Assembly (NCBI GenBank): GCA_964019335.1
Contig: OZ025697.1
Coordinates: 472,374 to 536,373 of the forward strand
Direction of reading: 5' to 3'
DNA: 64,000 bases
Origin: Diplonema japonicum
Taxonomy: Eukaryota > Euglenozoa > Diplonemea > Diplonemida > Diplonemidae
The notes under the pieces were generated by a model. That model was not told the origin of the DNA. It saw only the letters and a program-made list of their open reading frames with translations, and ran no database searches. Shown piece after piece: positions 1 to 10,542 of this stretch; the stretch's first letter is position 1; every line of letters begins with the position of its first letter. A program made the translations under genes and the position numbers.

Positions 1-124
1 TCCTTTTCTTTCAGGTGTTTGGCAGCCAGCATGCACCCTGCCGCCACCACCAGGGCCAGCTGTACGGCCCACCCCTCTCTGCCCCCCAGCAGTCGGCACG
101 TCCCATGAGCACTTGTCATGAGAA
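1..124 (+). CDS. possible terminal exon of a plus-strand gene (partial)
   Basis: A pyrimidine-rich stretch ending TTTCAG at base 14 resembles a 3' splice site. The sequence after it is GC-rich, unlike the homopolymer-rich DNA that follows. One frame reads a proline-rich tail (including LPPPPGPAVRP) ending at a TGA near base 120; another frame stays open longer. Nothing upstream is available, so frame and product cannot be fixed. If real, this gene would converge on the minus-strand block that starts at 435. I do not recognise it. Confidence 0.2.
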
Positions 125-434
125 CCTTTCTTTTTTTTGGGGGGGGTGGAGGGAGATCCACGCCAGCCACAAAAACAATGGTATGAGGGGGGGGGGGGGG
201 GGGGGGGAAGGATCGTGACTATACAGCAACAGCTGGTGCTTTGAAGAAAAGAAAAAGAAAAAAAAAGAGGGGTGTTTCATGGCTGCTATTTCTTCAATAT
301 TTAAAAAAAAAAAAAGAAAATGGTGTAAATGGTGTGTTTTTTTTTTTTACAAGTTTTTATGGGCGTAGGCTGCGGCAACTTCTTTTGACTTTTTTTTTTT
401 TTTTTTTTCCCCTACTCTTTTTCTTTTTCCATAC
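125..434. repeat. low-complexity homopolymer DNA
   Basis: Runs of G (about 20 near 188-208), A and T (several of 10-18) dominate. The lower part may hold the intron and short last exon of the small minus-strand ORF above it. No other coding signal is seen. Confidence 0.6.
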
Positions 435-602
435 GGAATGCCCGTCACCTATTCTTTGAAACACGCTCGACGCCTCCATAGATCCTGCCACAGAGGGTCT
501 TGCATAGTTTGGCGTCATGTCGTTGTGGTCTAGAGGATTCTGCCCCAGTGTAGGAACATCAAGCGTTCCCCAATCCCCTGCAAGAGTGTAGGCATGTACC
601 AT
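435..602 (-). CDS. small hypothetical protein, first exon
   Basis: An ATG at 602 lies 5 nt after a CACACAG acceptor, the arrangement seen before most starts in this window. It opens a 56-codon frame (MVHAYTLAGDWGTL...) whose composition is not homopolymeric. At 434 the frame meets GTATGG, the usual 5' splice signal here. Acceptors at 382 or 370 would continue in frame as KLPQPTPIKTC before running into a poly-A tract, so the true end is uncertain. The product is not recognised. It would be the last gene of the minus-strand block. Confidence 0.35.
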
Positions 603-844
603 GAGGGCTGTGTGAGGGAAGGGGGAATAGGGTTTTTTTCTTCTTTTTTTCCCCCCCCATGAATGTTGCCAACATAAAAAAAAAACGAAATAAAGTGAAA
701 AAAAGAGGGGTTCGTCTAAAGGGGGGGGGGGGGGGGGACACTAAACAAAAGGGAAGAGAAAAAAAAATGTGATCAAAAGACAAAAAAAAAAAAGAAAAAT
801 CATTCGGGCTAAGGGAGAAAAGAAAAAATAGGGGGGGGTATACT
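603..844. repeat. low-complexity A/T and poly-G spacer
   Basis: This spacer between prefoldin 4 and the small ORF contains a G17 run near 721-737 and many A and T runs. No coding signal was found beyond a short open frame made largely of these runs. Confidence 0.6.
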
Positions 845-939
845 CTACTCTGCTTGATCGGTTTCGAGATAAATAGCTTTTCCGAACTTTGCGTACAAAT
901 CAGCCTTTAGGCTTTTCATTACATCGGCTATTGCGTCCT

Positions 940-972
<33 letters not shown>

Positions 973-1333
973 TAAACCACACACCAATTCTCCATTCAGA
1001 ACACCTAATTGTTTTTCGGTTTCATCTTTCGTTTGGTTCAGCAGGGTGTCCACCTCGTCCGTGTCCATGGCGACGAAGGACTCCCCGAGTGTGAATTTTA
1101 TGTCATCCGCAATGTAGATTTCCGTCTCAGCATCATCAATGTGCTCCTTTTGTTTTTTTGTTTTTTTTTTTTTTTTTCCCCTCCCTTCAGTAATATACCA
1201 ATCGCTGGTTCAACAAGGCGACCTCCTCTTTCACTTCCAGCTCCCTCTTGTGCAGCCTCCCAAAGTTGCAAATTTTCTTCTGATCATCCCATGTCACGCT
1301 CACTACTGCTGGCTCGTTGTCCTTTGACGCCAT
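845..1333 (-). CDS. PFDN4: prefoldin subunit 4
   Basis: Three exons, 1199-1333, 985-1146 and 845-937, give 129 aa, close to the usual 130-135 aa of this subunit. It is a beta-type subunit of the hexameric prefoldin chaperone, which hands unfolded actin and tubulin to the CCT chaperonin in the cytosol. Seen: VTWDDQKKI near the N-terminus, the IADD and GESFVAM hairpin region, and LKADLYAKFG near the C-terminus, all in family order with heptad-spaced helices on both sides. Intron 1 (1147-1198, 52 nt) and intron 2 (938-984, 47 nt, mostly one A run) both carry in-frame stops or break the heptads if kept. Joining at 985/937 aligns the C-terminal helix with the family without gaps. The stop is TAG. 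Confidence 0.88.
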
Positions 1334-1430
1334 TTTTTTTTTTCCTTTGGTTTTTTTTTTATATTTCCTTCTTCGAAAATAAGGGGGGGGGGGGAATGGG
1401 GCTATTTTTTTTCCTCCCTTCTCTACGCCT

Positions 1431-4400
1431 TCACTCCAACCCCATGAAGTAGCCCCCGCTCCCTTCGGGTATTGCGCTCGTTATTGTGCTGTGGTGTGTT
1501 ATGCTTTTCAGGGGGGGGGGGATGTACCTAGTCAGGACTTGCCAGTGTGGTCCTGCAAGCCTCTTTCCTACTGTCGCAAATCTAGGACAAATAGCCTTCA
1601 CAAGCCCTTGGAGGTAAGGTGGTGCTGTTGTGGAAGATGCCATGTGCGGGTAACCTGTATGTGTATGTGTATGTATGTGTTGTGTGCATACATTGTACCA
1701 GCTCTGACAGCAGTGCCGGGGCGTATGGGTCGCTGGAGGCGTGGCACACCGCTGCGAAGATAACTGCCAAGGACCATACAAGCAGCACTCCTTCTTTCTT
1801 CGTGCAACCGTCGACGAGTGCCTGCACCCACACCCACGAAGTCTCGTCTTCCACGTCACCTACCACTGCCTCTTCGAAGCATCCACACAGAACACGCGGC
1901 AGAACCACAGGCAGAAGTGAATGGTGCGAGCTAGTCAGCAGCAGTTCCTGCAGTGCCAAAGGCATGCCATGTTGCCAGTGAAGCCCCCGTAGAATGATGC
2001 ACCCCACAGCAGCTACCACTGTCTCTGACGTCTTCTGCACGGACCGCACCCTCAGCAAATGCAGCAGGTTCACCACCTGCCTGTGCGAGGCATCATTGTC
2101 CTCGCTCTTGTCCCGGCGCCCCCTTGTTGGGTACACCGCGCACAGCATCACTCCTAGCATCAGCAGCGGCCGTGCTCCCCGAAACAAGACGTTGCTGTCG
2201 TCTCTTGCTATGGAGCCCCGCCTGTTGGACTCGGGCAGCTCCGGTGCGGGCGACGACACGCTACTCAAGGCTGCTATGATCTGGCGCTGCGCGTGAGAGA
2301 GTGAGTAGTGTAACAGCATGCAGTAGGCTTGCGTGAAGACAGCTGTCACCTGACGTGAGGTGATCTTGCCCTCCTTCTCGTTGGATAGCATGTCCCACAG
2401 CGCCTCCCACGACTTCCTTGTAAACATGGTAGACTCGCACAACGACGGCGAGACCTCGATGCAGCAACTTACCATCTGCACCACAGCCATGAAGAAGCAA
2501 GACAGCCCGGCAGGCAGCGCGATGAGCAGCGAAATGTCGCCACAGACCCTGCTAGCCACGTATGGAATCACTTTCTCGAGAGAGGAGCACTTAGGGTCGA
2601 TCTTCTTGCCCTGCGCGAGCAGGGTCACGCACAGCGGGAAGGACGGTGCAGCAAACAGGTGTGCATCGGACAGGTTGATGAGCATGGTAGGGAGGTCCCT
2701 CGCCGTCCCCATCACAGTGAACAGCACAGCCACACTCTCGCAAACAATGGGTTCCACGCATGTGAGTTGCGCTGGTGTCACACAGTCCACTGCAGCAAAG
2801 CACTCCGTGAATCCGTCCCGTAACACATCTTGAGCATCCTTGTTCAAACGTGATGTCTCGCGAAGGGGCATCACGTCCTTCGGCATCTTGTCCATGAGCA
2901 GCACAAGGTGGTGCGAGATAGTCGGCACGGCAGGCATGCTGCCGATCTTGAAGAACTGAGTCGAGATGGACAACATCACGCACAGTTCTTGCAGCAACGT
3001 GAAGACCACTTCTGAACTCATCCTGTCGCATTTGGAAAGGGCAGGCACAGCCTTCAGCAGGGAATTCAGTAAACACCCGCCACCTGTGCTCAGCATCAGT
3101 GTGTGGTGCCCCGGCCTTGGGAGTTGTGTCGGCCAGTGCATATTCCTTCGAGAGTAAGCATCGTCGTGCCACCACCCACCGTAGCCACGGCACTCCGCTG
3201 GAGTCATCATGTTCGTTGCGCACACCATCTGCGTCAAGATTAAAGGGTGCTCGGAGATGTTTCTATACTTCTCTGGCGCTATGTGCTGGTGGGGCCCGTC
3301 CTTCGTGGACACCAGGCACACCATCGAGGTCGCGAGCCGCACCCCAATAGCGAAGGATTCCATCTCTTTCTCCGTGTTGGGTATTTCATCCAGCAGCGGC
3401 TGCAGAATATTCTGAGTCACGGTCGCCCCCCACGGTTTGGGGCATCCCACACCCGCGATAATTAGCTGCAGTTTCTTCGCCGCCTTCTTCAACCCTACGC
3501 CGTCTTGGATGGCCATCTCCAACTCCATCACTGTCTCTTCAAACACAAGCGTCGGTGCTGCTTTCGCGATCTCCCACCCAAGGAGGACTGCGAAGCTAGA
3601 GGTATTCGTGTCAGCTGCTTGCATTAAGATGTCGCCCGTAACCTGCAGCAGCTTGGTAAAGACTGGTGTAGAGGGCAGGGCTGCGTGTTTGTCGTACTCA
3701 AAACCTATCCCATGCGACGAGAGGAAGTAGTGGGCAGCACGCGTGACGAAGGCACGCCAAGCCACTTCCAAAGGGATGACAGCCGTCACGACCTCCGTCA
3801 CAGACGAACCAGGAGTGTTGGTTGCTTGCCGTGCTAGTGCAGTCCATTCGAAGGCTGCTTCGTTGCTGCCCATAGGGGTGGCGAGGAGGTCCACGCTCAG
3901 GTCCGGTGATTCAGACGAGTAAATAGCAGCAAATAAGGATAGCAACAGTGTGCTGACTTCCCACCGGTGCAAGTACGACTCTTCCGGGAAGCTGTCGTCG
4001 TATGCCAAGCAGAAGGATATGAGGAACAAGTGCGCATGGCGTGTCATCCCTTGATAAGAGCTCAGCTCGTTCAGGTGGTCACGTAGGAAGTAGCCAACTG
4101 CAACAAGACTCTCACGCAGCTGCGGCATGCAAGCAGCAGCCTCCTTGGTGAAGCTCTCTGTCATGCGATACACTACTATGTTCGATAGCGCCTCGAAGAT
4201 GGTGTGCATATCGGTGGCAATGCTTGCCCCGCCGTTCCCCGACACGGCAGAGGCTGCGTGTGCAAGCACCATCGGCGAGGCGCTGGTCCCCACACAGTGC
4301 AGGATGTCGGCAAGAATGGCACTCTTCTCATCATCACGACAGATGAGCGACGCCAGCGCATTGTGCACGTTGAACCTGTTAGTCGGGTCGCAGATCTCCT

Positions 4401-7400
4401 TTCGCAAATCGTATGCCTCAGAGCTTTTATCTTTCATCGTTTCAAAGAAAGCTTGTTTCTCGGTTCTGAAGTACTCCAGCACGTTAGGTCCAAAAGCGCC
4501 GTCTTGGCTGATTGAGAAGGCGAATATGACCGCTCTGTCAGAAGGGTGGATTACTTTGAGAACTGCACTGAGTGCATTGTCTACTTTTGGATGCCTACAG
4601 CCGCCCCTGACACTGTTGATGGTGTCGATGAAGGCAGTGTAGATGACATGATTCCTGTGGCATCCGAGGAACAGGCACAGCAGCATGGTAGGGGATGTGA
4701 TGGCAGCCGCCCAGTGCTTAGTCGTACACGACAGCAAGTACGCCACAGCGTCGAACAGCAGCACGACTGAGAACAGCACAGTAGAAGGTACGGGTGGTGG
4801 CTCTCGCTTTGAGATCCAGTCCTTCAGCAGCTCTTCCAGGCATGCCTCCAATGTCTTGTACACGATCGCTGATCTTGCCAACTTCGTCTCGAGCTTCTTC
4901 TTTACTAACCTTCCCATTAAGATGGCAACTCTGCTGTCTGTCGATGGCGTGATCTTCTTCAACAGCTTGCACATAGCTTCTGCTGACACCTTGGCAACGT
5001 CCAGCAACAGTAAAACCTTTAAGACCCCCGATCTATGCGGCCACCAGGCAGAGGGAGTCTCAAGGAACAAGAGAAGCTTTTCAAAAACTATGCCGTGATC
5101 GATACCTAAGCAAAGAGAGGCTGCCAAGCTGATGGGGTCGTGCGCAGCTTCAAGGGTGTCCTTCAAGGAGCAAGCGTCTGCATCTGACAGTAAAGAGCAC
5201 ACTTCGCACAGCACATCTACAGTGTCCTTTGTGCACTCGGCGCCTTTCCAGTTGCGTTGCGACCACTTCGCTAAGTAAACAACCACGTGAGCGGTACTCA
5301 ATTCGGGGAAGTTTCGTAACAGCCTCGCGCACACTCCCAGGCTATGGCTGCCACAGTACAAGTCGTCACCTGCAAGGCACGTCACAATGGTCTCAGCAGC
5401 AACGGCAGACTTCCCAGACCCCGATAGCAAAGGGACAAGTGCGTCCAGCAGCTTATACGTCTTGGACTCCACAGCCCTGTCAACGATCCCGCGGACGGCT
5501 TCTGAAATCTCACTGTTACGGTCCACCTCCTTCGCAATCACAGGCAACACCTGGTACAGCAGCCTCAACAGTGGCACTGGCGCATATAACACTCGCTGCA
5601 GCTCCTCTTGGTCATCCCGTGACCCTGACCATCCTACAAGCTGCGTTTCTGCAGCAGAAACTAGTCTCTTGGCTAATTCTTTCTGAGGGTCGAGCCTGCT
5701 GAAGTCAACTCCACGGCAGTACAGAGTGTAAAGTAGCCGCAAGGCCGCACATGGGACCGCAGGGTCCATCGATCGGAAATAAAGTTGCAACGCTTCTAAG
5801 ATTGGATTCAAGAAAAAATGCAGAGGGGCTGCCTTTTCACTACCCTTCAAAGTACGTGTTCTCCTGATGGCACCCACAGGACTGAACTCACTGGGGAGGG
5901 GTGTGTGGCGGGACATGTCGGGGTGCCCGTAAGACGTGCGGAACATGGACCGCAGCAAGTCCAACACTAATTTAGATTGCGAGTTCCGGAAGAGTGCTAC
6001 AACGCGCAGCATGGGGTCCGTCAGCGCGCACACCAACTTTTGGTCAGCACCCTCCTCGACGAGCGAGACGAGAAGAGACAGTGACACTTGGCAAAGACCA
6101 CTGAAGCCCTCCGGCAGTTCATCAGTTGCTTTCTTAGAGATCGCCTTGTGTGCCACAGCCTTCGACCCCACAATGCAGTTAACCACAGCTTCGTTCAAGT
6201 ACATTTGTGACGTGTCTGTAGTCGAGTCTAAGTTGCACGACGCAAGCTGCGAGGCTACAGCCCTCAGTATCTCCTGCGGCGACACCTGAGAGTCCGTGAT
6301 GGCCGCACGTTGCGCGATGGCTGCCGTGACAAGGCACCACTGAAGTGCCACCTGCACCAACAACGAGTGGTACGTAGATGTACTCATATGCTGAGCGGAT
6401 CCTGCGAGAAAGCCTTGCAACGTCATCAACAGCACAATGATGTGCTTCAGCTGCGGATAAGGTTGGTTTATCAGCAGTTTCATGGCCTGAAGGAGGATAG
6501 AAACAACGGAATTGCTGTGGATGGCGTGCAGGCTAGCGTATTCGCAGCCGCTGTAACCAAACGTCTTCGAAAGAGTGTGCAACACGCGCAAGTAACCAGA
6601 CAGCTTGGAGGAGAGTCTGTTCCGCCCGGCTCTTGTGCCCCCAACGATGAATGCCAACTTCGACAATGTGAACCGCATGGCCTCCGCCACATTAGCGTGG
6701 GTGGCGTCCTCACTCATAATGGTGCTTGCGTTACTGTGCCATTCCTCAGGTCTAGTTTGCGCAAAGAGGCAGGCGTCAGTAATTGTGTATCCCGACTTGG
6801 GACAGGGCACGTTCGTAGAGGCAGCTGTCCCCCAGTTGGGGGGTGCGATGGCATCGATAGACAAGATTGTCGGCACTCGCGACAGCATCGTGCACAACGA
6901 GACACCCGCCTTAGACCGCACCCTGTCATCGTTGTCGAGACACAGCACCAAGCACCACCACAGCCCTGCGTTGGCCAGCCTGGAGTCAATAGTCAGTTTC
7001 CATGGTATAACTGCACAGAGGGAGAGTAGCTCGTTCGGCACTGTCCACACACCGCCCCACCTACCGAGTTCTTTCGCCGCTGCATGGTCGCAGAGAGTGA
7101 TCCCCAGCAAGTTGTGTGCTGCCACGAAGCACTCACGCGACTTGTCCTTCAGCATAACAGGGAGCGCTATTGACAGCGCATGAAGGCAGCTCTTTTGTGT
7201 ATAAGTGCATGGCCGCTCATCGAGCTGCAGTGTCGACGCTTGCTTGCTTCTGATAAGCTTGAGCAGCAGCAGAGCTTCCCCGTGAACTCCACAACTCATA
7301 AGACCACTTATAGTTCTGCCTGTGGCCACGATGGCAGCGCTGCTCACAGCAGTGTCGTGGTGTTTCGATAGCGTAAAAAGAAGCTTGCTGCATTTGCGAA

Positions 7401-8514
7401 GTAATTCAGGTGTCTGGTTGATAGAGCACGTAAAGCCCATTTGTTGGATGCAGTACCCTACTGCTGATTCCTGTCCCTTGCCCGGCCACTCCTGCAGCCA
7501 TTCAATGAGAGATGTGAGTTGCCCTGCAGAAGAGTCCACCCATCCTGCGGTGTTCAGGATTGCGAGCATATTGTTGCTGTCCTCTACGAGAGTCAGAGCG
7601 TGTCCGTAGGCATCCAGCGCTGCAGTGAGCAAAGAAGCGTCGCCCTCTTGCGACGTGAAGCTTTCCACAGCGTGTGCGGTGATGGCATTGATGCCAGCCA
7701 GCATAGGGATGAGCGCCTCTTTTTCAACGTACGGCTGCAACGAGACTATCTTCGTCAACTCGGACAGAGTCGTGATGATGCCTTTAGCTTCTGCTGCTTC
7801 GCACCCGCTTAAGTAACGTGCCTGCAACTCAGCGGCGAATGGAGCCACCGCGCAGGGCCTGCTGTACGCCAGTATAGTTGCAGCGGCCGTGGAGCATGAT
7901 CTTCGAAGTGCGTCCTCAGGGTGCGCAAGCAATGACTTCGTTGGTGTCCACAGTCTGTTGAAGAGCGCGTCGGGGACACCGGGCAGGATGTGCGGTGCGA
8001 AGTCCTTGGCACAGCTACCTATGACAGTAAGCACCTGTGCGTGCTTTTCTTCTAACAACTCGGACAGGGGCATGACAAAGCCTTTCACTAACACGGGTTT
8101 CAGTGTGCCATCAACGAATTTGCACATTGCCGACGCGACCTCCAAAGCTGTTCTCTGCACGTGTGGGGTACCGGGCCTTAGACCTTCAAGCAGCTTCTGG
8201 AACACCGCCTTTTCACCCTGCCCTCTGTGCACCATCTGCCACGATACCAGATGCAAAGCATCCCGCACTGTGTCATACAGGGTCAGGTCACCTTCAGCGG
8301 ACGCGTTCCCGCACAGCTTGAGCAGCACTTGAATCGATCTGTGGAGGCAACGCTGTGCATCGGGTGCATCGTTCAACCCTGGTGTCGACAGGAGCTGTGC
8401 CACTCCTGTTGACAAAGATGCGACGCTGCTGGGCACAGACCCATTGCCCCCTTCAAGGCATTGATCTAGGTTGTCAAGTATCTTGTCACATGAGCTTATC
8501 TTAGAAGACCACAT
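1431..8514 (-). CDS. giant helical-repeat (HEAT/ARM-like) protein, 2348 aa
   Basis: The first exon (1692-8514) is open for 2274 codons. A 37-nt intron (1655-1691, GTATGC...ACAG) joins it in frame to a last exon (1431-1654) that reads LQGLVKAICPRF and ends in TGA. Without splicing the frame ends in a short TYTYTYR-rich tail. The protein is leucine- and alanine-rich, with no clear signal peptide or catalytic motif, and alternates amphipathic helices as HEAT/ARM proteins do. Large helical scaffolds of this kind (FOCAD, THADA, HEATR families) share the look, but I cannot assign one. The ATG at 8514 is 8 nt after a CACACAG acceptor. The 75-bp gap upstream leaves little room for a separate promoter. 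Confidence 0.7.
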
Positions 8515-8588
8515 GCCTCGCCCTGTGTGGCTGGTTGCGGTACAGAATAGAGAATAGAGGACTGTACTAATCTTGTAAAAGATTCATG

Positions 8589-9002
8589 TCACGGCTCTAC
8601 TGTTATTTTTGTTTTATCGGCCTGTTCACTCTGCTGAAGTCGAGTGTGCAGTCTCTCTAAATCGTTCTTCCACCAAGTCGCGTACTCCTGCGACCACCAC
8701 TGGTCGTACTCTTGCACCCATGTCATGGTGCCCACGTAGCGTGTTCTGTATTCGAAAATAGGCTTGAAACGCTCGCCGTATTGCTGCTTCCACGTCAGTA
8801 GGACTTCTGTATGCCACCGTAGCCATGCTTCTTTTGTCTTCCTGTTCAAGTCTCTCGCCTGTATACTGGGCAGCGAAGGGGGCGGCTCTTCCGTCTCGAC
8901 AACCACAGTTGCTTTGCAGGCTTTGCTACTGACAGTGCCTCTCCCGTCACCGTTCACACCGCACCACGGCACCTCGTCCACCTGTGAACAAGACTGTCCC
9001 AT
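8589..9002 (-). CDS. hypothetical 137-aa protein with N-terminal acylation motif
   Basis: A single-exon frame that begins MGQSCSQ. Gly2 followed by Ser5 and Cys5-region residues fits the general N-myristoylation rule with an adjacent cysteine for palmitoylation, so membrane anchoring is inferred. The second half (about residues 60-125) is rich in Trp, Tyr, Arg and Glu (WHTEVLLTWKQQYGE, EYDQWWSQEYATWW) and looks helical. No family is recognised. The start lies 3 nt after a CACTTAG acceptor. Confidence 0.6.
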   Translation of the reverse strand: MGQSCSQVDEVPWCGVNGDGRGTVSSKACKATVVVETEEPPPSLPSIQARDLNRKTKEAWLRWHTEVLLTWKQQYGERFKPIFEYRTRYVGTMTWVQEYDQWWSQEYATWWKNDLERLHTRLQQSEQADKTKITVEP

Positions 9003-9125
9003 TACCTAAGTGCGATAAAAGATACATGAAACGACTAATAACTGACAATAACACTGCAGCTTGAGCTGGAGTACCAGATGTTTCAAGTAAATAAAATAAC
9101 GTTTTGGATTCTGTTTGTCTTCTGC

Positions 9126-10373
9126 TCACACTACGACACGTCCGTCTCTAATAACCGAGCTCGTAGTGTGCCCTGAGATGTGCTGCAAGAGTGACTGCAT
9201 GATGGGGGGTTCACCCGGAGGCGGTGTTTGCAGTGACATGTCCGCGATGGAACCCTCCCCGATCCACCCAAGGTCAGCACGCCCAAGTGCCCGTCCTGCA
9301 TTTCTCGTAATACCGACAAGTGCTTCCTCCATGGTGAGGCCCTGCACGATGCAGGACAGGGTGGCGCACAACCACAGGTCATGCACGGGAGAAGAACCAG
9401 GATTGAGATCGGTAGCCACCGCAATGGGGATGCCGTTCTCGCGAAGCTGAGTCACGGGCGGGGAGGTATCCCTTAAGTAAACCTGTGCACCGGGTAAGAT
9501 CACGGCAACCGTGTTGTTTTCCTTCATTGCTGCGATGCCGTCGTCGTCGAGCCTCTCGAGATGGTCCACTGAAATGGCACCCATCCTGGACGCAGCCGCG
9601 GCGATGCCTGTGTGCGCCACCTGCTCAGAGTGCGCCTTGATCGCAAGACCAAGGTCCTTGCCTGCCTGGAGGATCCTGATGCCCTCTTCCAACGTAAAGG
9701 CGCCCTTGTCGCAGTACACATCTATAGCGTCGCTGTAGGGTGCCACGAGTGGCAACTGCTCATTGACCACCTGGTCTACATAAGCCGCTTTGTTGTCGCG
9801 CCACTCCTGCGGTGTAGTGTGCGCACCGAGGAAGGTAGTGATCACACGTACTGTGTCGTCGCAGGCCTTCGCGGCTTTGAGCATTTTGAGTTCGTCCTGG
9901 GGTGTGAGACCGTATCCTGACTTTATCTCCACTGTGGTAACACCCCTGCGGAGCATGCGGGCAACCCTTTGTTTGGCCGTCGCTGTAAGCTGTTCGACAG
10001 TTGCCTCGCGTGTGGCGTTCACAGTGCAGAGAATGCCACCACCGGCTTCGAGAATCTCGGTGTAGGTTGCACCAGCAAGCCTCTTGCCGAACTCTTCACT
10101 GCGCGTGCCTGCGTGTACTGTGTGTGTGTGGCAGTCTACCAACCCCGGGACACCGACCATCCCAGTGCCGTCGATCATCTTCTCGCCCTCTGGAGCAGCA
10201 TCACTCGCACCCACGTACACAACCTGCCCGTCCTTGAACGACACAGCTGCATTCTCAATCAATCCCAGGTTGCCCGCTCCTATCTTCTCGTTCATCGTGT
10301 ATAAAGACGAAATAGAATGCACTGTCACATCGGACATCATCCGTCTGCCCATCTTCGTGACCGCACCGAGCAT
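9126..10373 (-). CDS. hutI: imidazolonepropionase (histidine degradation)
   Basis: A 415-aa single-exon amidohydrolase, the length expected for this enzyme (AMDHD1 in animals). It hydrolyses 4-imidazolone-5-propanoate to N-formimino-L-glutamate, the third step of histidine catabolism, in the cytosol. Seen: the metal-binding DCHTHTVHAG at about residues 80-89, the family signature EIKSGYGL, the ligand histidine in KAHSEQV, the DHLERLDD stretch and ATDLNPGSSP near the C-terminus. Identification is secure from these motifs in order. The ATG at 10373 follows an AACAG acceptor by 8 nt; Met8 or Met12 could also start. No other histidine-degradation gene is in the window. Confidence 0.93.
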   Translation of the reverse strand: MLGAVTKMGRRMMSDVTVHSISSLYTMNEKIGAGNLGLIENAAVSFKDGQVVYVGASDAAPEGEKMIDGTGMVGVPGLVDCHTHTVHAGTRSEEFGKRLAGATYTEILEAGGGILCTVNATREATVEQLTATAKQRVARMLRRGVTTVEIKSGYGLTPQDELKMLKAAKACDDTVRVITTFLGAHTTPQEWRDNKAAYVDQVVNEQLPLVAPYSDAIDVYCDKGAFTLEEGIRILQAGKDLGLAIKAHSEQVAHTGIAAAASRMGAISVDHLERLDDDGIAAMKENNTVAVILPGAQVYLRDTSPPVTQLRENGIPIAVATDLNPGSSPVHDLWLCATLSCIVQGLTMEEALVGITRNAGRALGRADLGWIGEGSIADMSLQTPPPGEPPIMQSLLQHISGHTTSSVIRDGRVVV

Positions 10374-10542
10374 TTTGCTTGCTGTTATGTAAAGTGATGT
10401 TGTTGGATATGCTTGATAATAATGTTTTGAATACGCAGTTTCTGGGAGCCAGTTAAGATGTGGTGCGTTCTTTCAACAGGCTAGAAACGCACCGTAGTAG
10501 GCACCTTGTTGTTCTCCCAGAAATGCAAAACAAACGGGAATA

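Noticed and set aside
9126-10373. Recent bacterial transfer of hutI
   Set aside because: The enzyme is common in eukaryotes and the gene's composition and acceptor context match its neighbours.
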